Assembly: GCA_964437595.1 (NCBI GenBank)
Contig: CAYTHO010000021.1
Coordinates: forward strand, 4,102 to 68,101
DNA length: 64,000 nt
Origin: DSYU01 sp964437595
GTDB lineage: Bacteria; Chloroflexota; Anaerolineae; Anaerolineales; Anaerolineaceae
Direction of reading: 5' to 3'
This document shows positions 15,537 through 24,302 of the stretch, piece by piece. A program made the translations under genes and the position numbers. The notes beneath the pieces are model-generated. The model was given only the letters and a program-made list of their open reading frames with translations. It did no database searches and was not told where the DNA came from. The stretch's first letter is position 1; every line of letters begins with the position of its first letter.

Positions 15537-16826
15537 ATGTCGAAAAATGGGGCTCGCCCACAGGTAAAAAAAGCGGTTCTGGCTTACTCAGGCGGTTTAG
15601 ATACATCCGTCATCTTAACCTGGTTGAAAGAAAATTACGGCTGCGAAGTGATCTGCTATACCGCGGATGTAGGCCAGGGCGAAGAGCTCAGCGGGCTGCC
15701 GGCTAAAGCGATGGCAACCGGGGCCAGCAAGATTGTTATTGAGGACCTGACGGAGGAATTCGCTAAAGATTATCTCTTCCCCATGCTGCGCTCGGGCGCG
15801 GTATATGAACGCAAATATTTGCTGGGGACTTCGATTGCTCGCCCGTTGATCGCCAGCCGGCTGGTGGCGATTGCCCAGCAGGAAGGCGCGGATGCCATTG
15901 CTCACGGCTGCACCGGCAAGGGAAACGACCAGGTGCGTTTTGAACTGACTGCGATGGCGCTCGACCCACGTCTTAAGGTGATTGCCCCATGGCGGGAATG
16001 GGATATCCGCTCGCGCGAAGATGCTCTTGAATATGCCGCAGCCCATAACATCCCGGTATCCTCCTCGCTCAAATCGATCTACAGCCGCGACCGTAACCTG
16101 TGGCACCTCTCGCATGAAGGCGGTATTTTGGAAGACCCCTGGATGGAACCGGAAGAATCCATGTTCCAGATGTCGGCATCCCCTGAGGCCGCGCCGGACC
16201 AGGCAGAAATGGTAGATTTGGACTTCAAATGCGGTTACCCGGTTAAGCTGAATGGTAAAGCGCTCTCGCCAGCGAATATGGTCAAAGCGCTGAATGAGAT
16301 TGGCGGCAAACACGGCATTGGCCGGGTGGACCTGGTGGAAAACCGCCTGGTGGGTATGAAGTCGCACGGTGTTTATGAAACGCCGGGTGGGACGATCCTG
16401 CTGGCCGCGCACCGCGAGCTGGAGTCCATTACCCTGGATCGCGATACGCTCCATTACAAAGACGTGATTGCCCACCGCTACGCTGAGCTGGTTTATAACG
16501 GGCAGTGGTTCACTACCTTGCGCAAAGCGCTGGATGCATTCTTTGACAAGACCCAGGAATTTGTCACCGGTTCGGTACGGTTGAAGCTGTACAAGGGCAA
16601 TGTTATCCCCGTGGGGCGCAAGAGTAAATACAGCCTGTACCGCGAAGATTTCGCCACCTTTGGACAGGACTCGGTGTATGATCAGAGTGATGCGGAAGGG
16701 TTCATCACACTGTTTGGCCTGCCGCTGAAGGTGCAGGCGATGCGCGACCTGGTAACCACGCAGCCGAAGGGCGCTGTGCCTGATGACCTGGAATCGCCCG
16801 ATTACTCAATCTTCAAACGGGATTAA
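15537..16826 (+). CDS. argG: argininosuccinate synthase
   Basis: A 429-residue ATP-dependent ligase joining citrulline and aspartate, the penultimate step of arginine synthesis. The N-terminal KKAVLAYSGGLDTSVILTWL is the ATP-pyrophosphatase P-loop (SGGxDTS). GCTGKGNDQVRFE and the SIYSRDRNLWHLSHEGG block are family signatures. The length is normal to slightly long. AAGGAG lies 6-7 bases before ATG 15537. argH follows with a one-base overlap (TAATG). Expression is likely controlled by the leader attenuator described for 15355-15515. Confidence 0.97.
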   Translation: MSKNGARPQVKKAVLAYSGGLDTSVILTWLKENYGCEVICYTADVGQGEELSGLPAKAMATGASKIVIEDLTEEFAKDYLFPMLRSGAVYERKYLLGTSIARPLIASRLVAIAQQEGADAIAHGCTGKGNDQVRFELTAMALDPRLKVIAPWREWDIRSREDALEYAAAHNIPVSSSLKSIYSRDRNLWHLSHEGGILEDPWMEPEESMFQMSASPEAAPDQAEMVDLDFKCGYPVKLNGKALSPANMVKALNEIGGKHGIGRVDLVENRLVGMKSHGVYETPGGTILLAAHRELESITLDRDTLHYKDVIAHRYAELVYNGQWFTTLRKALDAFFDKTQEFVTGSVRLKLYKGNVIPVGRKSKYSLYREDFATFGQDSVYDQSDAEGFITLFGLPLKVQAMRDLVTTQPKGAVPDDLESPDYSIFKRD

Positions 16827-18199
16827 TGGTTATGAAACTGTGGGGCGGGCGCTTTTCTGAAGGGCTGGATTCATTGGCAGCCCAGGTAAATAACTCAATC
16901 TCTTTCGACTGGCGCCTGGCGGAAGCGGACGTTCAGGGATCGCTGGCCTGGGCGAAGGCACTGATGCACGCTGGCGTTCTGACGGAGGAGGAGGCCGGGA
17001 AGATCTGTGCCGGGCTGGAAGCTGTATTACAAGAGGTTCAGGCCGGTACGTTTGCTATTGCACCAGGGGATGAGGATGTGCACACGGCGATCGAGCGCCG
17101 GCTGACAGAGCGGATTGGCCCGGTGGGCGGCAAGCTGCACACCGGGCGCAGCCGCAACGACCAGGTGGCGACAGATTTCCGCCTCTGGTTGATGGGCGTG
17201 GCACACCATCTCGATGCTTTGCTGCGCGAAGTTCAACTGGCGCTGGTGGAGCGGGCCAAACAGGATATGGGGATCTTGATGCCGGGATACACGCACCTGC
17301 AGCGCGCCCAGCCCATTTTGCTCAGCCACTGGTGGCTGTCGCACTTCTGGCCGCTGGCCCGCGACCGCGAGCGGCTGGCCCAGGCGCGCGAGCGGATGGC
17401 GGTGCTCCCGCTGGGTTCCGGCGCGCTGGCCGGCACGCCGTTTCCGGTGGACCGGGCGTTTTTAGCGGACGTGTTGGGCTTTCAGGCCGCTTCGCCTAAT
17501 AGCCTGGACGCGGTTTCTGACCGTGATTTTGCGGCGGAGTTCCTGTTTGTCGCCGCGCTGGTGGGGGTGCATATCTCTCGGATTTCAGAAATGCTGATCT
17601 TGTTCTCATCGGCAGAGTTTGGCTTTGTTGAGTTATCAGACACCTATTCAACCGGTTCGAGCCTGATGCCGCAGAAGAAAAACCCCGATACGCTGGAACT
17701 GGCCCGTGGAAAAAGCGGCGCGATGATTGGCCGCCTGGTGGGTTTGCTAACCACGCTGAAAGGACTGCCATCCGCTTATGACAAGGATCTGCAAGAAGAT
17801 AAGATCCCCGTGTTCGAGGTGGCGGATACGCTGGAGGTGGTGCTGCCAGTTATGAGCGGTTTGCTGCGCACGCTGCAGGTGCAGTCACAGCGCTTGCGCC
17901 AGGCGCTTGACCCGGCCATGCTGGCCACGGACCTGGCCGACTACCTGGTGCAGCGCGGCATGCCATTCCGCGAGGCGCATTCCGTCATTGGCCAGGTGGT
18001 GCGCCGCGCTCAGGCGTTGGGGGTGGCGATTGACCAGCTTCCGCTGGCAGAACTGCAGGCCATCCATGCCATGTTCGCGGACGATGTCGCGCAGGTGTTT
18101 GACTTCTTAGCTTCGGCCAACCGGCGCGCAGTACCCGGAGGAACCTCCGAACAAGCGGTACGGGAACAACTGTCCGCGGCTGAGAAGATAATTGCCTGA
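16826..18199 (+). CDS. argH: argininosuccinate lyase
   Basis: A 457-residue lyase of the fumarase/aspartase superfamily that releases arginine and fumarate from argininosuccinate. KLWGGRF opens the protein as in most ArgH. HTGRSRNDQVATD and GSSLMPQKKNPDTLE (the superfamily signature loop with catalytic Ser) are intact. The ATG at 16826 overlaps the argG stop by one base. ATG 16832 would start at the conserved MKLWGGRF and is an equally good choice. Co-transcribed with argG. Confidence 0.97.
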   Translation: MVMKLWGGRFSEGLDSLAAQVNNSISFDWRLAEADVQGSLAWAKALMHAGVLTEEEAGKICAGLEAVLQEVQAGTFAIAPGDEDVHTAIERRLTERIGPVGGKLHTGRSRNDQVATDFRLWLMGVAHHLDALLREVQLALVERAKQDMGILMPGYTHLQRAQPILLSHWWLSHFWPLARDRERLAQARERMAVLPLGSGALAGTPFPVDRAFLADVLGFQAASPNSLDAVSDRDFAAEFLFVAALVGVHISRISEMLILFSSAEFGFVELSDTYSTGSSLMPQKKNPDTLELARGKSGAMIGRLVGLLTTLKGLPSAYDKDLQEDKIPVFEVADTLEVVLPVMSGLLRTLQVQSQRLRQALDPAMLATDLADYLVQRGMPFREAHSVIGQVVRRAQALGVAIDQLPLAELQAIHAMFADDVAQVFDFLASANRRAVPGGTSEQAVREQLSAAEKIIA

Positions 18200-18362
18200 A
18201 AATAGCTAAAAACGCCCTGTTTCTTGAGCGAACTTTGATACGCATCTTGTTGAAAAATTGACGCGGAAAACATAGAATCAATACACACATAGAGATACAG
18301 CATGCCAGGCACGTTTAAAAAGCGTGGGTTTCTTTTCATGTTATCAAAAGCTCTGTTATGGT

Positions 18363-18391
18363 TTGCTTATTTCAATGCGATGTAGTATAAA
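18363..18391 (+). promoter_or_regulatory. promoter of the LuxR-type response regulator
   Basis: TTGCTT (18363-18368) and TATAAA (18386-18391) are 17 bases apart. A start near 18398 leaves a ~48-base leader containing the AGGTGG ribosome site of the regulator at 18446. Confidence 0.5.
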
Positions 18392-18445
18392 AAAGTATCG
18401 AAAGAGTTGGAAAAAACCAATGCTGAAGAAACAAGGTGGAAACGT

Positions 18446-19078
18446 ATGAGCCCTATCCGCGTTGTATTGGCTGACGATCATCCGGTGGTTCGCAGCGGCA
18501 TCCGTAACCTGCTTGAAAGGGCTGTCGATATTTCTGTGGTTGGTGAAGCATCCACTGGCGGAGAAGCGCTTCGCCTGGTTGAGGAACTCAACCCGGATGT
18601 GCTATTATTGGATATGGAACTGCCCGATGTAAAAGGAATAGAGGTGGCTCAGCAACTCAAGCAGGGCGGCGCGTCGGTGAAAATTCTGGTTTTGAGCGCC
18701 CACGATGATCCTTTGTACATTCGGGAACTGCTTGAGTCTGGAGCCGCGGGATACCTTGTCAAAGAGGAAGCGCCAGAAACGATCGTTGAGGCAGTGCGCG
18801 GTGTGGCTCATGGCGAGCAAGGGTGGGTCAGCCGCAGAATCGCCGCGCAGATGGTGTCCTGGATGCGCGGGGATGATGTTGGGGAAATCAAATTAACCCC
18901 GCGCGAGATGGATGTTTTGAAATTGGTGGTTGAAGGGAAAACCAATCAGAACATTGGCGTTCTGTTGGGTATCAGCGAAAAGACGGTAGAGAAGTACCTC
19001 TATGCAATATTCACCAAGCTGGAGGTAACCTCTCGGGTCGAAGCCGCTGTGTATGCGGTTCGAGAGGGCCTGGTATAA
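18446..19078 (+). CDS. NarL/LuxR-family response regulator
   Basis: A 210-residue response regulator. The receiver has the acidic pair Asp10/Asp11 (VLADDHP), phospho-Asp56 (VLLLDMELPDVKG) and a conserved Lys in GYLVKEEAPE. The C-terminal LuxR helix-turn-helix is LTPREMDVLKLVVEGKTNQNIGVLLGISEKTVEKYL. I start at ATG 18446 because AGGTGG lies just upstream. The frame is open to a TTG at 18407. No kinase gene is adjacent, so its partner is elsewhere, possibly the 7TM kinase at 281-4057. A closely related receiver-only protein is encoded 356 bases downstream. Followed by a terminator at 19138. Confidence 0.92.
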   Translation: MSPIRVVLADDHPVVRSGIRNLLERAVDISVVGEASTGGEALRLVEELNPDVLLLDMELPDVKGIEVAQQLKQGGASVKILVLSAHDDPLYIRELLESGAAGYLVKEEAPETIVEAVRGVAHGEQGWVSRRIAAQMVSWMRGDDVGEIKLTPREMDVLKLVVEGKTNQNIGVLLGISEKTVEKYLYAIFTKLEVTSRVEAAVYAVREGLV

Positions 19079-19137
19079 AGGACCTGTGGGAAGCATCTGA
19101 GGCTTTTGCATAGCATAACATCTAAAAGAATACAGAT

Positions 19138-19168
19138 GGACGAACGGGTACACGCCGCTCGTCCTTTT
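19138..19168 (+). terminator. Rho-independent terminator after the response regulator
   Basis: GGACGA-a-CGG pairs with CCG-c-TCGTCC across a 7-base loop (19138-19164), followed by TTTT. It separates the LuxR-type regulator from the receiver-only gene. Confidence 0.68.
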
Positions 19169-19433
19169 AAATCCCGTCTAAATAGGAATATCCCTACGTA
19201 TGTGATAGGACCTTTCCGAATTGCCTCCCATCCTATTCTTTTTTATATTGATATTGGCTTTGAAACTTACTGCGGACAGAGCAGGGGTGATACGGTAGAT
19301 GATAATGTGTTCGTAATTTCATGAAAAATCTATCGGTACATATGTTTTAGCAGAAATGAAAAGTTGGGAATTGACGGGGGGCATTATCATGTATAGGGCA
19401 GGTACGGAATTACTGGAGGGGAGACGGGAAATA
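19169..19433. other. intergenic stretch between two response regulators
   Basis: AT-rich non-coding sequence. A TTGACG (19371) with a TATAGG 15 bases later may be a weak promoter for the receiver gene, but the spacing is short. I see no small gene, hairpin or repeat in it. Confidence 0.4.
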
Positions 19434-19877
19434 ATGAGCAAAGAAGCGCCTACGCGCGTTGTGCTGGCTGATGACCATACAGTGGTCCGCCAGGGATTAA
19501 AGCGTTTGCTTAACCGCGCACCGGATTTGGAGGTTATTGGCGAAGCGTCAGACGGACTTGAGGCGATTCATTCTGTTCAGGAGCTGCATCCGGATGTTTT
19601 GCTGCTGGATATTGAGATGCCTGTAATGGATGGTATCGAGGTGGCGCGGCGGCTTCGCGAGATGGGCATGAAAGTGCGAATTCTGATTTTAAGCGCTTAT
19701 GATGACCGTGAATATATCAGCGCCCTGCTCGATACAGGCGTTTCTGGATACCTGGTAAAAGGCGAGGCGCCAGGGAAAATTGTAGAGGCCGTGCGTGGGG
19801 TCGCCCAGGGGCAGAAAGGCTGGGTCAGCCCGCAGGTTCGCCGCAAACTGGAAAACATGAACGAGCCTCCTCAATAA
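19434..19877 (+). CDS. stand-alone receiver domain protein (no output domain)
   Basis: A 147-residue protein made of one receiver domain: VVLADDHTVVRQGL with Asp13/Asp14, phospho-Asp59 (VLLLDIEMPVMDG) and Lys in GYLVKGEAPGK. It is very similar to the N-terminal half of the LuxR-type regulator at 18446 (including GWVS after the receiver), but the helix-turn-helix is missing. The stop comes shortly after KLENMNEPPQ. It could be a truncated duplicate or a phosphate sink or phosphotransfer partner. ATG 19434 begins the conserved part. An upstream in-frame ATG at 19356 exists. It is convergent with the BrkB-like gene. Confidence 0.85.
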   Translation: MSKEAPTRVVLADDHTVVRQGLKRLLNRAPDLEVIGEASDGLEAIHSVQELHPDVLLLDIEMPVMDGIEVARRLREMGMKVRILILSAYDDREYISALLDTGVSGYLVKGEAPGKIVEAVRGVAQGQKGWVSPQVRRKLENMNEPPQ

Positions 19878-19906
19878 CCCTTATGCATTTTATTCTCAGA
19901 ATTGGA

Positions 19907-21064
19907 TCAAGCAATCAGCCGCCGTACGATGCGGCTGATTGTATATATACTGGCCAGCACGCCCGCCGCGATGACGGGGACCACGTTGTTCGGATTAAGG
20001 GGTTCGTAGCGTACGCGCGAGCGGTCCCCACCCGTATGAGGCTGCCCTGGTTGGGCCTGCCGTGCCGAGGGGTGAAGATCTGGCTGCGCTGTAATGGGCA
20101 GCATGTCTCGTTGAATCAAGGAAACCGGCTGCAGGCGGCGAGGTTCGCCACGCTGGGCGCGTTCGGTTTCCGTGATTGGGCGGGCGTTTTCGGCGGGCTC
20201 GATGTTTGTACGGGTATGCCGCGCATATACCTGAGTGAACTCAGCCCCTAAGAATAAGATTTGGGCAGAGTAATATACCCAAAGCAGCAGAACAACCAAA
20301 GAGGCCGCCGCTCCATACGCTGAAGTGGCGGCTTCTCTACCCAGATAAATGCCGAGCAGCGTTTTACCGATGGTAAACAGCAGGGCTGTGACCAGGGCCC
20401 CAACCCACACATCCTGCCATTCCACTTTGGCGTCTGGGAGAACTTTAAAAATCAGGGCAAAGATTAGAGTGATTACCCCAATGGAAACCACAAAGTTGAT
20501 GGCTTCAGCAATATATCCCCTGCCCCCCAGAAGATCGGTGAAATAGCTGTTCACGATAGACAGTACAGCGCTGATGACCAGTGAAACAAGCAGCAAGAAA
20601 CTCATCCCCAGTACCATGGTAAACGACAGGAAGCGCCCTTTAATAACATCCATGATCCCGCGGCCTTTTTTGGGCTCTACTTCCCAGATGGTGTTTAGCG
20701 CATCTTGTAATTGACCAAAAACGCCTGTTGCGCCGAGCAGCAGGGTCGCGATGCCTATGATGGTGGCAACAATGCCGTTTTGTGGCTGGCCGGTGTTGCT
20801 GATTAACGTTTCAACCGCCTGCGCGCCCAGCGGACCGATTATTGATTGAACTTGTTGGATAAGCTGCAGGCGAATGGCAGCGTTACTTCCAATGATGAAA
20901 CCGGCAATGGCAACCACCAGAACCAGCAGCGGTGCAAGAGAAAAGACTGTGTAATACGAGAGCGCGGCTGCTAGCCGGGGCGCTTTATCTTCGTTCCAGT
21001 CCTGAAATGTCTCTCGAATGATTTGCCAGATTTCTTTTGCATCCATGTTTGTAATTATAGTCAT
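19907..21064 (-). CDS. YihY/BrkB-family inner-membrane protein
   Basis: A 385-residue polytopic membrane protein. The family hallmark RLAAALSYYTVFSLAPLLVLVVA follows a short N-terminal helix, and about six hydrophobic segments extend to residue 285 (GAEFTQVYARH). The last 100 residues form a polar, proline- and arginine-rich cytoplasmic tail. The tail ends with one more hydrophobic segment (NNVVPVIAAGVLASIYTI), which is unusual for the family. ATG 21064 or ATG 21046 (MDAKEIW) could start it. YihY proteins were once called RNase BN. Their transport or envelope role is not settled. Confidence 0.9.
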   Translation of the reverse strand: MTIITNMDAKEIWQIIRETFQDWNEDKAPRLAAALSYYTVFSLAPLLVLVVAIAGFIIGSNAAIRLQLIQQVQSIIGPLGAQAVETLISNTGQPQNGIVATIIGIATLLLGATGVFGQLQDALNTIWEVEPKKGRGIMDVIKGRFLSFTMVLGMSFLLLVSLVISAVLSIVNSYFTDLLGGRGYIAEAINFVVSIGVITLIFALIFKVLPDAKVEWQDVWVGALVTALLFTIGKTLLGIYLGREAATSAYGAAASLVVLLLWVYYSAQILFLGAEFTQVYARHTRTNIEPAENARPITETERAQRGEPRRLQPVSLIQRDMLPITAQPDLHPSARQAQPGQPHTGGDRSRVRYEPLNPNNVVPVIAAGVLASIYTISRIVRRLIA

Positions 21065-21115
21065 TTATATCTTGTTTTTCGTTTAATTTTTATCAAGATT
21101 TGCCTTTTTTGGCGC

Positions 21116-21144
21116 TTGACTCTCCTCCAAGAGGATAGTGTAAA
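21116..21144 (+). promoter_or_regulatory. promoter of the transglutaminase-like gene
   Basis: TTGACT (21116-21121), 17-base spacer, TGTAAA (21139-21144). The predicted start near 21151 lies about 70 bases before the ATG at 21222. Confidence 0.52.
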
Positions 21145-21221
21145 CTGGGTGCGTGATGGTCAAAGTGAGCAAGATGTCACGACAGACAGGGTTCGTCCAT
21201 AATATAGCGGAGGTTGTAAAA

Positions 21222-22082
21222 ATGATCACAGATAAACTTGAGACCATATTGTCATATTACTTGCAGCAAGGCGTGATGAGCGATCCGGGCTCGTATGCCG
21301 AAATGTTTCGCACGCTGCCCACTGATGTTGCCGGGCTGGCGCAGTCATTACAAGGATTGATGGTGCACGTCTTCTGGGCGGAGTCGTACGGTCTTGCGCT
21401 CAGTGATGAACGCAAGGGTGAAGTGCAGATCCGCCCGGTACACAGAAAGATGCAGCGGCTGCTGGAGATTGACGGGCGTCCTTTGACCGAAGCGCGCCCG
21501 CCTGAACTGCGCCTAGTGGGCAACTGCCGCGACTTTTCGTTGATGATGGCGGCAATGTTAAGAACACAGGGCATTCCAGCCCGTGCACGGTGCGGTTTTG
21601 GCACTTACTTCATCCCAGGCCATTATGAAGATCACTGGATGACGGAATATTGGAGCGCGGCGGAGGGTCGCTGGGTTCAGGTAGACAGCCAGTTAGACGC
21701 GCTCCAGCAGAAGGCGCTGAAGCTGCCATTCGATCCGCTCGACATGCCGCACGGGCAGTTTGTGCTGGCGGGCGAAGCCTGGCAAATGTGCAGGCGCGGA
21801 GAGGCTAACCCGGACGACTTTGGCATTTTTGAATGGAAGGGCTGGGACTTTATCAAAGGGAACCTGTTACGCGACTTGCTTTCATTGAACAAGGTCGAAG
21901 TGCTTCCCTGGGATGATTGGGGCCTGACGCAGACTGCGGTGGCCGAGTTTGACGAAGCGCAGATGGAACGGATGGATCGGATGGCCGCGCTGACCCTGGC
22001 TGGCAATGCCGCGTTTGAGGAAGTACGCGCGGTGTATGAGGGCGGCGCTGACCTCCACATCCCCGCGGATTGGGCGCAGTGA
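21222..22082 (+). CDS. transglutaminase-like cysteine enzyme
   Basis: A 286-residue cytoplasmic protein with a transglutaminase-like core. The catalytic triad can be read as Cys102 (LVGNCRDFSLMMAAML), His138 (HYEDHWMTEYW) and Asp155 (WVQVDSQLD). Bacterial relatives are usually peptidases or amidases rather than cross-linking enzymes. The start is placed at ATG 21222 because GCGGAGG lies 8 bases upstream. An upstream frame opens at GTG 21153 but lacks a site. The substrate is unknown. The next gene begins 39 bases after the stop. Confidence 0.86.
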   Translation: MITDKLETILSYYLQQGVMSDPGSYAEMFRTLPTDVAGLAQSLQGLMVHVFWAESYGLALSDERKGEVQIRPVHRKMQRLLEIDGRPLTEARPPELRLVGNCRDFSLMMAAMLRTQGIPARARCGFGTYFIPGHYEDHWMTEYWSAAEGRWVQVDSQLDALQQKALKLPFDPLDMPHGQFVLAGEAWQMCRRGEANPDDFGIFEWKGWDFIKGNLLRDLLSLNKVEVLPWDDWGLTQTAVAEFDEAQMERMDRMAALTLAGNAAFEEVRAVYEGGADLHIPADWAQ

Positions 22083-22120
22083 GATAAGGTATCCCTCCTG
22101 CCGAGACTCTGGTAAAATGG

Positions 22121-22753
22121 GTGGGAGATCCGGAGAATCGGCAGGAAGGGATTCGGGCAAATTTGTTGTCAGCCAAGGTAGGTTTGTATCTGCGGTTATG
22201 CGCGCTGGTGGGTCTGGCGATTCTGCTGGTAAGCCTGTTTGGCTTTATCGGTGGAGGGCAGCCGACCGTGGTGCTGGCCTACCACAACCAGGGAGTCCCA
22301 GGGTATGATTCACCTACTGATCCGCCGCCAGCCGGAACCACGCCGGGATATGACTCGCCAGAAACGGATACGCCGCCCACCGGTGCAACAGCTACTGAAG
22401 CCTCGGCAACGGCTGCGGTTAGCTCAACACCTACGATCGAGCTAACGGCAACCGAAACGGCCACCATGGGACCAAATGTCTTCGGCACGGAAGATGCTGA
22501 GATCAATGATGCGCTGACCACCCCGCAGTTTACGGAAGCAGCCGCCCCCAGCATAACCCCATACTTCACCCCAACGATTACCGCTACCAAAACGCCGCTG
22601 CCAGCGCGAACGCCGGCAGCGGCAAAGAAAAATAACGGCTTTACCCCAGATTGGGGTATGTTCTGGATTGGCTTTTCTCTACCTGTGTTAGGGGCCTGCG
22701 GCGTGGTCCTTTACCTTCTGGACCGCCGGCCTGACCTGTTCAGGCGCAGATAG
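22121..22753 (+). CDS. Thr/Pro-rich bitopic membrane protein
   Basis: A 210-residue protein. A hydrophobic segment (about 25-48, LCALVGLAILLVSLFGFIGGG) is followed by ~130 residues rich in Thr, Pro, Ala and Ser, with a repeated PGYDSP motif. A second membrane helix lies near the C-terminus (about 178-200) with a short basic tail (RRPDLFRRR). This looks like an extracytoplasmic low-complexity linker anchored at both ends. The GTG at 22121 is the longest start. A TTG at 22163 after AGGAAGGG is an alternative. The function is unknown. Thr/Pro-rich surface proteins are common in Anaerolineae. Confidence 0.62.
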   Translation: MGDPENRQEGIRANLLSAKVGLYLRLCALVGLAILLVSLFGFIGGGQPTVVLAYHNQGVPGYDSPTDPPPAGTTPGYDSPETDTPPTGATATEASATAAVSSTPTIELTATETATMGPNVFGTEDAEINDALTTPQFTEAAAPSITPYFTPTITATKTPLPARTPAAAKKNNGFTPDWGMFWIGFSLPVLGACGVVLYLLDRRPDLFRRR

Positions 22754-22758
22754 CGGGC

Positions 22759-23652
22759 TTACTGGTCCAGCGCCCAAAGCTCAATATCGGTGATCTGGCA
22801 GCGTGTCCCGAAATCCTTATTGGTGCCCGACATTAACGTCAGCGCCAGGTCGCCCTGTGCCAGTTCGGCATTGCTGCGATCAAAAACCTTTGTTCCATTT
22901 ACATAATAAACAAACCGGTTTCCCTGGGCCACAAGGACAACATCGGCCTCACCCTTGATGTGGTTCACCTTGCCATAGTACCCTTTTCCGAACGTGCGGT
23001 ACTTGCTGTCAACATAGCCGCGCATGTAGACATTGCCATCCATAGCCAGGAAGATCATGTAATGGTTATTTTCATCCACTGCGCGGAACACAAAACCACA
23101 GCCCGTATCCCAGAGATTGGGGGTTTTGCTGGCTGATTCCCAGGAAGTATGCGCGCGGATAACAAAATCGGCGGGCTGATAGCCTGTGTTCCACCACATA
23201 TACCAGCCAAGCTGGGCCCAGTTTTCCTCAAAATCCTCAATTGGCAAATACTGACCGGAGGTGTTTGTTAAGACCTCTTCGGATTGCAGTTGTTCGATCA
23301 ACTGGTACATGTCATTGGCTGCGGCGGTTGCCATCCCCTCCACGGTGGCTGTGCGCGCCAGTGACTGGGCCATCTCCTTGGTTGCTTCCGCCGCCGCGGC
23401 CTCGGTAGCGGCTTGCGCTTGAGCAGCCTCTTCGGTAGCCTGCTGGATTTTGCGCTCTGCCTCAGCAGTAGCAGCGGTATCTTCTGTGGCAGTAGGCGGG
23501 ACGGCTGCTTTGGGGGTAGCTGTATCCGCCTTCGCAGGGGCAGGTGTACTGGAAGGCACTTCTGGGAGATTGGGCCCCGAAAAGAGCTGGCAGGCCAATG
23601 TGGTAAATAACAGGGATAGGCAGACAATGATCGAGACGAGCTTACGGGACAT
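22759..23652 (-). CDS. lipoprotein with C-terminal lectin-like (concanavalin fold) domain
   Basis: A 297-residue secreted lipoprotein. The signal peptide ends in LLFTTLAC (lipobox, Cys21). A Pro/Thr linker and an Ala/Glu-rich helical segment (about 60-110) follow. The C-terminal ~180 residues are beta-rich (ENWAQLGWYMWW, FVIRAHTSWES, CGFVFRAVDENNHYMIFLAMDGNVYMR, DIELWALDQ), resembling LamG/DUF1080-type jelly-roll domains that bind carbohydrate. AAAGGAGGGG sits directly before the ATG. It is convergent with the preceding gene, with 5 bases between stops. The ligand is unknown. Confidence 0.8.
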   Translation of the reverse strand: MSRKLVSIIVCLSLLFTTLACQLFSGPNLPEVPSSTPAPAKADTATPKAAVPPTATEDTAATAEAERKIQQATEEAAQAQAATEAAAAEATKEMAQSLARTATVEGMATAAANDMYQLIEQLQSEEVLTNTSGQYLPIEDFEENWAQLGWYMWWNTGYQPADFVIRAHTSWESASKTPNLWDTGCGFVFRAVDENNHYMIFLAMDGNVYMRGYVDSKYRTFGKGYYGKVNHIKGEADVVLVAQGNRFVYYVNGTKVFDRSNAELAQGDLALTLMSGTNKDFGTRCQITDIELWALDQ

Positions 23653-23990
23653 AATTCCCCTCCTTTAGATTGTAAGCATTTGCTTTTTTGAAATTCAGCG
23701 GATTTGCAAAATTATCTTACACTATTTTCCTCTACATACCAACTATAAAACCCTTCCGATAAGTGTCTGTAAACTTAGAAATGTGCCTGGCCATGCAGCA
23801 TTTCTGTAAATAGACTGTATGGCGGTTACTATAGCGCGGTACCAGATATCTGTGCCAGCAGCAAAAAAAACGTGTGGCAAATGCTACAAAAATTGTCCGC
23901 ATTAGAGTATAATCTCATCATAAAATTAAACGAGCCAGGCGTTGCGTTCATCTGGCTCATGGACAACGATTTTCTCAAGGAGGAGGCGCA
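23653..23990. other. divergent intergenic region
   Basis: This 338-base AT-rich stretch separates divergent genes. A TATAAT (23908-23913) lies ~80 bases before the small Cys-rich gene but has no good -35 box. A 7-bp inverted repeat (GAGCCAG at 23932, CTGGCTC at 23952) can form a hairpin in that gene's leader. I see no coding sequence. Confidence 0.4.
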
Positions 23991-24182
23991 ATGACTGAAG
24001 ATAATGGTAGCACCTGCGCTTGCGGCGGCAGCTGCGGATGTGGTGGACACGGGCATCAGGCGGAAGAAGTCTACCTGACTCGCGAGCAGTATATCGCGAG
24101 ATTGGAGCAGTACCTGGTTGAATTGAAGGCTGAAATTCAGGCGGTAGAAGCAGAACTGGTTGATCTACGCCAGACAGCCTGA
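23991..24182 (+). CDS. small Cys/Gly/His-rich protein with coiled-coil tail
   Basis: A 63-residue protein with a strong ribosome site (AAGGAGGAGG) before ATG 23991. The N-terminus reads CACGGSCGCGGHGH, with four Cys and two His, a likely metal-binding knot. The rest (EEVYLTREQYIARLEQYLVELKAEIQAVEAEL) is a predicted amphipathic coiled coil. A terminator follows at 24251. I do not recognise a named family. A zinc- or iron-sensing or chaperone-like small protein is possible. Confidence 0.72.
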   Translation: MTEDNGSTCACGGSCGCGGHGHQAEEVYLTREQYIARLEQYLVELKAEIQAVEAELVDLRQTA

Positions 24183-24250
24183 ACAAAGCTATGACCGGCT
24201 TTTCTGCCCAGGCAGAACTCTGAGCAGCGCCGGGTAGAAAAGCTCATAAT

Positions 24251-24286
24251 AGGCCTGATCCAGGATTTTGGGTCGGGTCTATTTTT
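24251..24286 (+). terminator. Rho-independent terminator after the small Cys-rich gene
   Basis: An 11-bp stem with three G-U pairs (AGGCCTGATCC at 24251-24261 with GGGTCGGGTCT at 24270-24280) is followed by ATTTTTG. A second, larger hairpin (CTTTTCT-GCCC with GGGT-AGAAAAG) lies just upstream. Confidence 0.6.
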
Positions 24287-24302
24287 GTCAAAGAGGAAAC
24301 CG

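Noticed and set aside
15615..16475. 286-codon minus-strand ORF
   Set aside because: Antisense to argG, which is unmistakable.
19914..19942. terminator hairpin (ATCAGCCGC/GCGGCTGAT) between convergent genes at 19.9 kb
   Set aside because: The stem is strong but lies inside the last codons of the BrkB-like gene and has no T run on the plus strand. I do not call it a terminator.
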